A stretch of DNA of 5,707 bases from UBA5078 sp964538025 (GCA_964538025.1 CAZICZ010000019.1:1-5707); one strand, 5' to 3'; positions 1 through 5,707 are shown, counted from the stretch's first letter. Notes: generated by a model from the sequence alone, not told the origin. Made by a program: numbers and translations.

Positions 1-280
1 AGATCGCGGTGTCACCGTGTGGGTGGTAATTACCCATGACATCACCGACGATGCGAGAAGATTTGTAATAACCCTTATCCGGGCGATAACCAGCGTCATA
101 CATCGCATAGAGCACGCGGCGGTGAACCGGCTTTAAGCCATCGCGCACATCAGGCAGCGCACGACCGACAATGACTGACATCGCATAGTCGAGATAGCTG
201 CGCGCCATCTCAACTTGTAGGTCAACTTTTTCGACGCGGTCGAAAGTTATTTCGTCTTCGTTTATATCTTCAGTAGCCAT
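1..280 (-). CDS. gyrA: DNA gyrase subunit A, N-terminal fragment (cut by window edge)
   Basis: This is the first 93 codons of the gyrase A subunit, the DNA-breaking and rejoining half of the A2B2 enzyme that introduces negative supercoils using ATP. Translation from the ATG at 280-278 gives the conserved GyrA/ParC start: an acidic leader (1-20), then ARSYLDYAMSVIVGRALPDV (residues 26-45), RDGLKPVHRRVLYAM (46-60), and the DNA-binding loop KSSRIVGDVMGNYHPHGDTAI (about 73-93). The catalytic tyrosine and the rest of the protein lie beyond the left edge. The start is fixed by the TAATG overlap with the gyrB stop codon. There is only a weak purine-rich stretch upstream, so translation is probably coupled to gyrB. 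Pairing with an unmistakable GyrB favours GyrA over topoisomerase IV ParC, although the N-terminus alone would not separate the two. The residue matching E. coli Ser83 is Thr91. Confidence 0.95.
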   Translation of the reverse strand, partial: MATEDINEDEITFDRVEKVDLQVEMARSYLDYAMSVIVGRALPDVRDGLKPVHRRVLYAMYDAGYRPDKGYYKSSRIVGDVMGNYHPHGDTAI

Positions 281-2268
281 TAGATATCCAAGAACCTAAC
301 ATCCTTAGCGTTGCGCTGAATAAATGCGCGGCGCTGTTCTACATCTTCACCCATTAAAACTGAGAAGAGATCATCTGCAGCTGCTGCATCATCAAGGGTT
401 ACTTGAATAAGCACGCGGTGTTCTGGGTCCATAGTGGTATCCCACAACTCTTTTGCTGGCATCTCACCTAGACCCTTAAAGCGCTGGATTCCATCTTCTT
501 TAGGAAGTCGCTTACCGGCATCTAAACCAATCTTGATCATTCCATCACGCTCTTTGTCGCTGAAGGCGTATTCGACTGGGTCTTTTCCGCCCCACTTCAA
601 CTTATAGAGCGGTGGCTGTGCCAAATACACAAAACCATTTTCAATAAGCGGGCGCATAAAGCGGAAGAGCAGAGTGAGAAGAAGTGTGCGGATATGTTGA
701 CCATCAACATCAGCATCTGCCATCAAAATAATCTTGTGATAGCGAAGCTTTGCGATATCGAAATCATCATGAACACCGGTACCGAGTGCGGTAATAAGAG
801 CCTGTACTTCGTTATTTTGTAGCACGCGATCGATGCGCGCCTTTTCGACATTGAGGATCTTGCCGCGAATAGGCAGAACAGCTTGATTACGTGAATCGCG
901 CCCACCTTTTGTAGATCCACCGGCAGAGTCACCTTCGACGATATAGAGCTCGCACTTGGCGGGATCTGTCCACTGGCAATCAGCGAGCTTTCCGGGCATT
1001 CCGCGACCTTCAAGAAGTCCTTTTCGGTTACGCGCTAAGTCGCGCGCTTTGCGCGCTGCAACGCGAGCTGCTGCTGCATCAATCGATTTACGGATGATGT
1101 CTTTGCCTTCTTGTGGATTTTGCTCAAACCATTGTGTGAGGTGTTCATTGACAACTTTCTGGGTAAAAGATTTTGCCTCAGTATTGCCCAGCTTTGTCTT
1201 TGTCTGGCCTTCAAATTGTGGCTCGCCTAGCTTGATAGAGACGATGGCAGTTAAACCTTCGCGAACATCATCACCAGTCAGGCGATCTTCCTTCTTGCGA
1301 ATCAGGCCTTGTTCTTCAGCAAACTTATTGACCACAGAGGTAAGCGCGGTACGGAAACCTTCTTCGTGGGTTCCACCTTCGTGGGTGTGAATCGTATTAG
1401 CAAAGGTATAGACAGATTCAGAGAAACCGTTATTCCATTGCATCGAAACTTCGAGAGAAAGTCGCGCCTTCTTATCTTCAGCCTCGATGGCAATTACTGA
1501 TTTATGGAGTTCGCCGCGAGTTGAGTTGAGGTGCTTAACAAAGTCAGTGATTCCACCTTGGTACTGATAGCGCACAGTCAGCTGCTCGCCCTTTTCATCA
1601 ACATGGCCAGGGCGCATATCAGTGAGAGATAAAATTAAACCGCGATTAAGGAAGGCCATTTCGCGAAAACGTGTTGAGAGAACTTCAAATGAGAAATCAG
1701 TTGTTTCAAAGATTTCTTCAGATGGCCAGAATTGAATCGTTGTTCCGGTCTCTGTTGTTGCCTCGCCCTTTTTTACTGGGGCAGTTGGAACACCTAGTTT
1801 GTATTCCTGGGTCCAGATAAATCCATCGCGCTTTACCTTTGCAGATAAATTTGTTGAGAGCGCGTTAACAACTGAGGAACCAACGCCGTGAAGACCACCA
1901 GAGACTGAGTAACCACCATCACCGAACTTTCCACCTGCGTGAAGAACAGTGAGAACAACTTCGAGAGCTGGCTTCTTTTCAACTGGGTGGATATCAACGG
2001 GAATTCCGCGACCGTTATCGACAACTTGAATAGATCCATCGGCCATTAAGGTCACTTGGATCTCAGTACAGAAACCTGCGAGCGCCTCATCGACTGCGTT
2101 ATCGACGATTTCGTAGACAAGGTGGTGGAGGCCGCGTTCACCGGTTGAGCCGATATACATGCCTGGACGCTTGCGCACCGCAGCCAAGCCCTCGAGCACG
2201 GTGATCGAGGAGGCGTCGTAGCCGCCTGTCTTCTTCGAAGAGCTTTCCTTCGCAGCTTTGTCAGACAA
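280..2268 (-). CDS. gyrB: DNA gyrase subunit B
   Basis: This is the ATPase and TOPRIM subunit of DNA gyrase. Numbering is from the TTG at 2268 (662 aa). The N-terminal GHKL ATPase domain shows RKRPGMYIGST (32-42), YEIVDNAVDEA with the catalytic Glu at 53 and Mg-binding Asn at 57, DNGRGIP (84-90), HAGGKF (110-115) and GLHGVG (125-130). The transducer domain carries QTKTKLGN (355-362), which includes the ATP-contacting lysine. The TOPRIM domain has EGDSAGGS (445-452) and DADVDG (518-523). The C-terminus has QRFKGLGEM (595-603) and ends VRFLDI. Length and order fit actinobacterial GyrB without the E. coli-type C-terminal insertion, and the similarity to mycobacterial GyrB is strong. The frame stays open to another TTG at 2286 (668 aa). 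I prefer 2268 because a perfect AAGGAG lies 9 bases before it and no ribosome site precedes 2286. The gene overlaps gyrA by one base. Its neighbours upstream are htpX and lemA, not recF, dnaN or dnaA. Confidence 0.96.
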   Translation of the reverse strand: MSDKAAKESSSKKTGGYDASSITVLEGLAAVRKRPGMYIGSTGERGLHHLVYEIVDNAVDEALAGFCTEIQVTLMADGSIQVVDNGRGIPVDIHPVEKKPALEVVLTVLHAGGKFGDGGYSVSGGLHGVGSSVVNALSTNLSAKVKRDGFIWTQEYKLGVPTAPVKKGEATTETGTTIQFWPSEEIFETTDFSFEVLSTRFREMAFLNRGLILSLTDMRPGHVDEKGEQLTVRYQYQGGITDFVKHLNSTRGELHKSVIAIEAEDKKARLSLEVSMQWNNGFSESVYTFANTIHTHEGGTHEEGFRTALTSVVNKFAEEQGLIRKKEDRLTGDDVREGLTAIVSIKLGEPQFEGQTKTKLGNTEAKSFTQKVVNEHLTQWFEQNPQEGKDIIRKSIDAAAARVAARKARDLARNRKGLLEGRGMPGKLADCQWTDPAKCELYIVEGDSAGGSTKGGRDSRNQAVLPIRGKILNVEKARIDRVLQNNEVQALITALGTGVHDDFDIAKLRYHKIILMADADVDGQHIRTLLLTLLFRFMRPLIENGFVYLAQPPLYKLKWGGKDPVEYAFSDKERDGMIKIGLDAGKRLPKEDGIQRFKGLGEMPAKELWDTTMDPEHRVLIQVTLDDAAAADDLFSVLMGEDVEQRRAFIQRNAKDVRFLDI

Positions 2269-2277
2269 AAGTGGGGA

Positions 2278-2283
2278 CTCCTT
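2278..2283 (-). promoter_or_regulatory. Ribosome binding site deciding the gyrB start
   Basis: AAGGAG on the minus strand is a full match to the anti-Shine-Dalgarno core, 9 bases upstream of the in-frame TTG at 2268-2266. It lies just inside the longer open frame that begins with TTG at 2286. It therefore argues that the first six codons of the longer frame are untranslated leader. Confidence 0.65.
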
Positions 2284-2335
2284 CAAATGGCTGATTTGGG
2301 CTATAGAGAGGCAATTCCTCTACAGCAGGCTGAAA

Positions 2336-2353
2336 TCCTATCGCTAAATAGGA
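2336..2353. repeat. 6-bp perfect inverted repeat over a possible gyrB -10 element
   Basis: TCCTAT (2336-2341) and ATAGGA (2348-2353) are perfect inverted repeats separated by 6 bases. On the minus strand the left arm overlaps TAGGAT (2340-2335), a good match to the actinobacterial -10 pattern TAnnnT, about 67 bases before the preferred gyrB start. No convincing -35 hexamer lies at 17-18 bases. The element may be an operator or a promoter-proximal structure, or it may be chance. The promoter assignment is inference. Confidence 0.3.
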
Positions 2354-2446
2354 AATGAAATACCGCCGAGAAGCCCTAGGAGTGGGAAATCCCGAGCGTT
2401 GAACGATGGGGTGAGGGTTCCTACTAAATAACCCCCATTTTCAGGG

Positions 2447-2480
2447 ATATCCACAGAGTTTCTCCACATTGTGGGTGGAG
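2447..2480. promoter_or_regulatory. DnaA-box-like pair with adjoining palindrome upstream of gyrB
   Basis: Plus strand ATATCCACA (2447-2455) and TTCTCCACA (2460-2468) are direct repeats 13 bases apart, start to start. Each is one mismatch from the DnaA box TTATCCACA. The second box runs into an 11-base palindrome, CCACA-T-TGTGG (2464-2474), nested in a second inverted repeat of CTCCAC (2462-2467) and GTGGAG (2475-2480). DnaA binding is inferred from sequence alone. The hairpin could instead act in htpX transcript ending, but no U-tract follows it on the minus strand. Confidence 0.4.
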
Positions 2481-2536
2481 TTACACGGCTGTAATTCAGC
2501 GTCGATTTACCGAAGAGAAGTTGTCAGTGTGAAAAA

Positions 2537-3454
2537 TTAATTCTCACCAGGACTTAACGATTCCATCGCACGCAAAGTTGCGATGCGCTCTTGAATCGGT
2601 GGGTGGGTACTAAATAACTTTGAGACAGCTTGTCCATCGAGTGGAGATTCAATCCAGATATGTGCAACCGCGTTTGATTTTTGACGAACCACAGTTGTAT
2701 CCGATGCAAGAACTTCAAGGGCCTTACGTAGCCCTGTTGGATTACGAGTAAAGGAAACAGCGGTTGCATCAGCGAGTGATTCACGCTTACGAGAAATAGC
2801 TGACTTCAATAAAATTGCTGCAATTGGCGCTAGCAACAAGACCACCAGTGAGAGCGCTAGAGCTAACGGATTTGAATTTCGTTCACGATCACGTCCGCCC
2901 CCAAACCACATCATGCGCATCAGAAAATCACTCAAAATAGCGATAGCACCGGCAGTTGTTGCAGCGACTGCGGAAACTAAAGTGTCGCGGTTTGCTACGT
3001 GAGCGAGTTCGTGCGCAATAACTCCTTGTAGTTCGTCGCGGTCCATGACTTCAAGGATGCGCGTTGTAAAGGCAATCAGCGCATGGTCGGGATCGCGCCC
3101 TGTAGCAAAAGCATTTGGGGCGGTATCTTCAACGATTGCCACCTTGGGCATCGGAAGACCGCTTGCAATTACTACTTCTTCAATGACATTAAAGAGTTCG
3201 GGCGCATCTTCGCGTGTGATGAGTTTTGCACCGGTCATCGTTAAAACTAATTTATCTGACCCGTAATACGAACCCCATACGCCAATAAGAGCAAAGCCGA
3301 CTGCCATCGGCACCATGGTGGATGCGGTACCAACGCCAAAGTAAGTCATTGCTGCATATGTAACGAGCCAAGTAAGTAGACCCATTGATGCTAAGAGGAA
3401 ATAAGTTTTTCCTTTGTTCGCCGATTGCAGCGCCCGGAAGTTATTTTCGGCCAT
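2537..3454 (-). CDS. htpX: HtpX-like M48 family membrane zinc metalloprotease
   Basis: This 305-residue integral membrane protease of peptidase family M48 probably degrades damaged or misfolded membrane proteins at the cytoplasmic membrane. Hydrophobic segments at about 17-37 and 43-62 form an N-terminal hairpin. The zinc motif HELAH is at 148-152 (His148, Glu149, His152), inside VIAHELAHVANRDT as in the family. Two further hydrophobic stretches lie at about 158-178 and 196-217. The third zinc ligand is probably Glu225 in RKRESLADA, which fits the RExxAD pattern. STHPP (282-286) is the conserved C-terminal motif. The length fits HtpX (about 280-310 aa). The ATG lies 11 bases after the lemA stop with no clear ribosome site between them, so translation may depend on lemA. 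The lemA-htpX pairing is common in bacteria. The exact substrate is unknown. Confidence 0.93.
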   Translation of the reverse strand: MAENNFRALQSANKGKTYFLLASMGLLTWLVTYAAMTYFGVGTASTMVPMAVGFALIGVWGSYYGSDKLVLTMTGAKLITREDAPELFNVIEEVVIASGLPMPKVAIVEDTAPNAFATGRDPDHALIAFTTRILEVMDRDELQGVIAHELAHVANRDTLVSAVAATTAGAIAILSDFLMRMMWFGGGRDRERNSNPLALALSLVVLLLAPIAAILLKSAISRKRESLADATAVSFTRNPTGLRKALEVLASDTTVVRQKSNAVAHIWIESPLDGQAVSKLFSTHPPIQERIATLRAMESLSPGEN

Positions 3455-3465
3455 TAGTTGAGAAG

Positions 3466-4014
3466 TTAGAACTTTACGTTTGGCACGTTGCGATCTGCTG
3501 GATCTTCTACTTCATAGAATTCGCGAGCGCCGACTTTGGCAAGCCCTGAAAAGAAGCTAGAAGGAATAGTTGCAACCGCTGTATTGAGTGCGCGCACATT
3601 GTCGTTATAGAACTGGCGTGCAAAGGAAACTTTATTTTCAGTTGTTGAGAGCTCTTCTTGTAGTGATAAGAAGTTTGCTGATGCCTTGAGATCTGGATAC
3701 GCCTCAGCAACGGCAAGCAGCCCGCGAAGTGCGTTGGTAAGTGCGCCATCTGCCGCAGCTACATCGGCTACCGTTGATGCTGATGTTGATTTTGCACGAG
3801 CTGCAACGACAGCATCAAAGGTGCTCTGTTCGTGAGCGGCATAACCCTTAACGGTTTCAACTAAATTAGGGATTAGATCTGCGCGACGCTTGAGTTGCAC
3901 TTCAATTTGTGCAAAGGCTTCATCGACTGTGATGTTGAGTCTGATAAGACGGTTGTATTGCGCGATAGCAAAGACCACGAGTAAAACGATTGCGCCGATT
4001 ACGATGAATTCCAT
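3466..4014 (-). CDS. lemA: LemA family membrane protein
   Basis: This is a 182-residue LemA family protein. It has a single N-terminal transmembrane helix (about 2-19) followed by a long helical domain. Family signatures seen are QLKRRADLIPNLVETVKGYA (40-59), EAYPDLKASANFLSLQEEL (104-122), the TENK segment (125-128), and FYNDNVRALNTAV (135-147). It ends with the usual charged tail and NVPNVKF. Length matches the family (about 180-200 aa). Its molecular role is poorly defined. Frequent linkage to htpX, as here, suggests a membrane-stress or protease-partner function, which is inference. The ATG at 4014 has AAGGGG (4031-4026) 11 bases upstream, an acceptable but long spacing. It is followed after 11 bases by htpX and preceded by a 73-base structured gap after dcd. 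Confidence 0.94.
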   Translation of the reverse strand: MEFIVIGAIVLLVVFAIAQYNRLIRLNITVDEAFAQIEVQLKRRADLIPNLVETVKGYAAHEQSTFDAVVAARAKSTSASTVADVAAADGALTNALRGLLAVAEAYPDLKASANFLSLQEELSTTENKVSFARQFYNDNVRALNTAVATIPSSFFSGLAKVGAREFYEVEDPADRNVPNVKF

Positions 4015-4050
4015 ATTTATTTCAACCCCTTAAAGCTGGTAGGTATTCCC

Positions 4051-4088
4051 GCCCTAGAAGAATTATCCGGCGTAGGACCGGCTAGGGC
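4051..4088. repeat. Compact inverted repeat between dcd and lemA
   Basis: Outer arms GCCCTAG (4051-4057) and CTAGGGC (4082-4088) pair perfectly over 7 bp. Inside them CCGG (4067-4070) pairs with CCGG (4078-4081) around a 7-base loop. The inner and outer 3' arms abut, so the whole can stack into an 11-bp stem with one 9-base bulge (4058-4066). The outer arm includes the last base of the dcd stop codon. No U-run follows on the minus strand, so it is not a standard intrinsic terminator. It could be a processing site, mRNA stabiliser or protein-binding site. Confidence 0.45.
4062..4067 (-). promoter_or_regulatory. Possible -10 element for lemA-htpX
   Basis: GATAAT on the minus strand matches five of six bases of TATAAT and ends 47 bases before the lemA ATG. 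That would give a leader of about 40 bases holding the AAGGGG ribosome site. No recognisable -35 hexamer lies 17 bases upstream. The element falls in the bulge of the 4051-4088 inverted repeat. Confidence 0.25.
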
Positions 4089-4666
4089 TACTTGATTTTG
4101 CTCTTGTGAAAATTCATAAAGGAGCGGCTTGGGGTAGGCCCACGCTGTCCCTGGTAGCGAGATGCATAAATCGCTGAACCGTATGGATGTTCTGCAGGAG
4201 ATGAGAGTTTAATCAGACAGAGCTGACCGATCTTCATACCTGGGTATAACTTCACAGGAAGGTTGGCAACGTTGGAAAGTTCGAGGGTGATGTGGCCAGA
4301 AAATCCTGGATCGATAAACCCAGCTGTGGAGTGCGTCAAAAGTCCGAGGCGGCCAAGAGATGACTTTCCTTCTAAGCGCCCGGCAATGTCATCTGGAAGT
4401 GTGATTACTTCGTAGGTGCTGGCGAGAACAAATTCGCCTGGGTGCAAGATAAATGCCTCATCATCTTCGGCGATCACTTCGCGAGTGAGCTCGGCCTGTT
4501 CGATTGATGGGTCGATCACTGAATACTTATGGTTTTCAAAGACGCGGAAGAACTTATCCAGGCGGACATCGACTGAGGATGGCTGGATCATCGCCTCATC
4601 GAAAGGTTCGACGGCTACGCGGCCTGATTGGATTTCGGAGCGGATATCGCGGTCTGAGAGAAGCAC
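4088..4666 (-). CDS. dcd: dCTP deaminase, probably bifunctional (dUMP-forming)
   Basis: This is a 192-residue enzyme of the dCTP deaminase/dUTPase trimer family. It makes dUTP from dCTP, and in the bifunctional form carries on to dUMP for thymidylate synthesis. Visible motifs are MLLSDRDIRSEI (1-12), IQPSSVDVRLD (27-37), LHPGEFVLAST (74-84), EGKSSLGRLGL (99-109), HSTAGFIDPGFSGHITLEL (112-130) and PGMKIGQLC (142-150), then YQGQRGPTPSRS (171-182). By family comparison, Ser102 and Arg106 are nucleotide-site residues and Glu129 is the catalytic general base. From memory the sequence closely follows the mycobacterial bifunctional enzyme, so both activities are likely here, but that is inference from similarity. 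The start is GTG at 4666, with GGTAGG 8 bases upstream, and the N-terminus lines up with family members. It is the first gene of the leftward run, and the divergent dehydrogenase starts 82 bases away. Confidence 0.96.
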   Translation of the reverse strand: MLLSDRDIRSEIQSGRVAVEPFDEAMIQPSSVDVRLDKFFRVFENHKYSVIDPSIEQAELTREVIAEDDEAFILHPGEFVLASTYEVITLPDDIAGRLEGKSSLGRLGLLTHSTAGFIDPGFSGHITLELSNVANLPVKLYPGMKIGQLCLIKLSSPAEHPYGSAIYASRYQGQRGPTPSRSFMNFHKSKIK

Positions 4667-4748
4667 GGCGTGAGCCTACCTTTCCCAGTCTGAAAAAAGG
4701 CCCCTTGGCGCGCTTGCGTAAGTTACTAGCGGGTAGCACCATTACGCC
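4667..4748. other. Divergent intergenic region between dcd and the acyl-CoA dehydrogenase
   Basis: This 82-base spacer must hold, or border, the promoters of two divergent genes. The dcd ribosome site is GGTAGG (minus strand, 4680-4675). Towards the dehydrogenase lie a short palindrome, GTAA-G-TTAC (4718-4726), and a 6-bp inverted repeat of GCGTAA (4716-4721) and TTACGC (4742-4747), the latter ending just before the ATG. An A-run (4693-4698) is followed by GC-rich DNA. I could not place a convincing -35/-10 pair in either direction. Confidence 0.5.
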
Positions 4749-5707
4749 ATGAGCCATTACAACGCCAATCTCCGTGACATTGAATTCTGCCTCTTTGACC
4801 TATTGGGGCGCGAAAAAGTTCTCGGTAGTTCCATCTACTCCGAACTCGATCGCGATACCGCGATGGGAATGTTGGAAGAGATGAAGCGACTTACTGAAAA
4901 CGATCTCGCTGCTTCTTTTGTTGAAGGCGATCGCGTAGGCGCAGTGCTTAACAAGGCAACAGGTGATGTCACACTTCCAGAAAGTTTTAAGAAGTCATAC
5001 AAGGCATATGTCGATGGTGAATGGTGGCGTCTTGATGCACCGGTAGAACTTGGCGGAATGAAAGTCCCACCTTCAATTCGTTGGGCGATTGCCGAAATGG
5101 TTCTTGGTTCAAACCCAGCAATTCATATCTATGCATCTGGTTATGCATTTGCACATGTGGCACATGTTCTTGGAACAGATGTTCAGAAGAAGATGGCAAA
5201 GCACATGGTCGAACGCCATTGGGGTGCAACGATGCAGTTGACCGAACCTGATGCTGGTTCAGATGTCGGTGCAGGTCGCACAAAGGCTGTTGAACAACCA
5301 GATGGCACTTGGCACATCACTGGCAATAAGCGTTACATCACTTCAGGCGATGCTGACTTCTACGAAAACGTGATGCACTTTGTACTTGCCCGTCGCGAAG
5401 GTGGCGGACCTGGTACTAAAGGACTTTCTCTCTTCCTTATTCCAAAGTTTATGTTTGATCTAGAAACTGGCGACCTTGGAAAGCGCAACGGTGTTTATGT
5501 CACAGGACTCGAAGACAAGATGGGTCTTAACGTCTCTGCGACTTGCGAAGTTAACTTGGGCGAGAAAGAGCCTGCTGTTGGTTATTTGCTTGGTGATGTT
5601 CACCAAGGAATTGCGCAGATGTTTAAGATTATTGAATTCGCTCGCATGATGGTTGGAACAAAGGCGATTGCAACTCTTTCAGCTGGTTATCAGCAGGCGC
5701 TGGCGTA
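4749..5707 (+). CDS. FadE5-like acyl-CoA dehydrogenase, N-terminal part (cut by window edge)
   Basis: This is the first 319 codons of a flavin-dependent acyl-CoA dehydrogenase, which introduces the alpha-beta double bond in acyl-CoA in the first step of beta-oxidation, in the cytoplasm. It belongs to the long subfamily (about 600 aa) typified by mycobacterial FadE5. The opening MSHYNANLRD and VLG (24-26), then FVEGDR (57-62) and LPESFKKS (76-83), match that subfamily as I remember it. The FAD/substrate motif LTEPDAGSDVGAGRTKA (164-180), then KRYITSGD (194-201) and GLSLFLIPKF (225-234), follow in the usual order. KMGLNVSATCEV (257-268) and FARMMVGTKAIATL (297-310) come next. The catalytic base lies in the missing C-terminal half, so activity cannot be confirmed here. 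The ATG start is supported by subfamily alignment, but only a distant GGG lies upstream (4731-4733), so the message may be leaderless or weakly initiated. Confidence 0.94.
   Translation, partial: MSHYNANLRDIEFCLFDLLGREKVLGSSIYSELDRDTAMGMLEEMKRLTENDLAASFVEGDRVGAVLNKATGDVTLPESFKKSYKAYVDGEWWRLDAPVELGGMKVPPSIRWAIAEMVLGSNPAIHIYASGYAFAHVAHVLGTDVQKKMAKHMVERHWGATMQLTEPDAGSDVGAGRTKAVEQPDGTWHITGNKRYITSGDADFYENVMHFVLARREGGGPGTKGLSLFLIPKFMFDLETGDLGKRNGVYVTGLEDKMGLNVSATCEVNLGEKEPAVGYLLGDVHQGIAQMFKIIEFARMMVGTKAIATLSAGYQQALA

Larger units (their letters stand above)
2269..2536. other. Intergenic region between htpX and gyrB (gyrB leader)
   Basis: These 268 bases have no credible gene and presumably carry the gyrB-gyrA promoter. 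Contents, from the htpX side: DnaA-box-like sites and a palindrome (2447-2480); GGGTT (2415-2419) facing AACCC (2430-2434) across 10 bases; a short palindrome with CGTT and AACG arms (2397-2405); a 6-bp inverted repeat over a possible -10 element (2335-2353); a 5-bp hairpin with AGAGG and CCTCT arms around 2308-2322; and the gyrB ribosome site. No intrinsic terminator with a U-run is visible after htpX, so htpX transcripts could run on into gyrB. Confidence 0.6.

Noticed and set aside
956..1390. A 144-codon plus-strand open frame opposite gyrB
   Set aside because: It is rich in Ser, Arg and Pro with no recognisable domain, and it lies wholly antisense to conserved gyrB codons. It is a shadow of codon bias.
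280..2268. The pair as topoisomerase IV (ParE/ParC) rather than gyrase
   Set aside because: The whole B subunit follows actinobacterial GyrB motif by motif through the C-terminus. The unusual gene neighbourhood alone does not outweigh this.
2287..2358. A 23-codon plus-strand ATG frame in the gyrB leader, with GGGGA about 9 bases upstream
   Set aside because: It is very short, has no recognisable peptide character, and runs against the likely gyrB promoter region. Nothing beyond a chance start and weak ribosome site supports it.
2422..2619. The 11-mer TACTAAATAAC occurs in the gyrB leader (2422-2432) and in the htpX 3' coding region (2609-2619)
   Set aside because: A few 11-base matches are expected by chance in a window this size. 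The htpX copy encodes the conserved LFS residues before THPP, and the flanks do not align.
4019..4087. A tRNA gene in the structured dcd-lemA gap
   Set aside because: The gap is too short for a cloverleaf outside the lemA ribosome site, and no T-loop motif (GGTTCGANTCC) or D-loop motif is present. The pairing is a single bulged stem.
4697..4710. AAGGGGCCTTTTTT on the minus strand as a rho-independent terminator
   Set aside because: The palindrome AAGG-GG-CCTT leaves too small a loop for a stable hairpin, and it lies immediately upstream of dcd where a terminator for that strand has no visible gene to end.
4987..5283. A 98-codon minus-strand frame opposite the acyl-CoA dehydrogenase
   Set aside because: It is His- and Gln-rich without a domain and is fully antisense to strongly conserved dehydrogenase sequence.

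Overview
This window looks like ordinary chromosomal housekeeping DNA from an actinobacterium. The support is protein-level, from memory of the families. GyrB lacks the long insertion typical of E. coli GyrB and closely resembles mycobacterial GyrB. The dCTP deaminase resembles the bifunctional mycobacterial enzyme almost residue for residue in its core. The acyl-CoA dehydrogenase starts and reads like mycobacterial FadE5. Base composition is far more balanced than in high-GC Streptomyces or Mycobacterium. That would suit a streamlined, moderate-GC aquatic lineage such as the acI/Nanopelagicales group, but the lineage is inference.

Layout: five genes run leftwards on the minus strand and one runs rightwards. 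In transcription order the minus-strand genes are dcd (4666 to 4088), lemA (4014 to 3466), htpX (3454 to 2537), gyrB (2268, or 2286, to 280) and the first 93 codons of gyrA (280 to beyond the left edge). From 4749 a FadE5-like acyl-CoA dehydrogenase gene runs rightwards and is cut by the right edge after 319 codons. An 82-base gap (4667-4748) separates dcd from this divergent gene.

The genes fall into four units. gyrB and gyrA overlap by one base (TAATG) and encode the two subunits of DNA gyrase. lemA and htpX are 11 bases apart and form the widespread pair of a LemA membrane protein and an M48 membrane protease. dcd supplies dUMP for thymidylate synthesis. The dehydrogenase belongs to fatty-acid beta-oxidation. 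No single pathway links the four.

The non-coding parts hold the less routine signals. The roughly 270-base gap between htpX and gyrB carries two DnaA-box-like 9-mers, a palindrome and several short inverted repeats. The 73-base gap between dcd and lemA carries a compact 7+4 bp stem-loop that starts within the dcd stop codon. I found no mobile element, CRISPR array, tRNA, rRNA or defence system, and nothing I would honestly call a new biological system.
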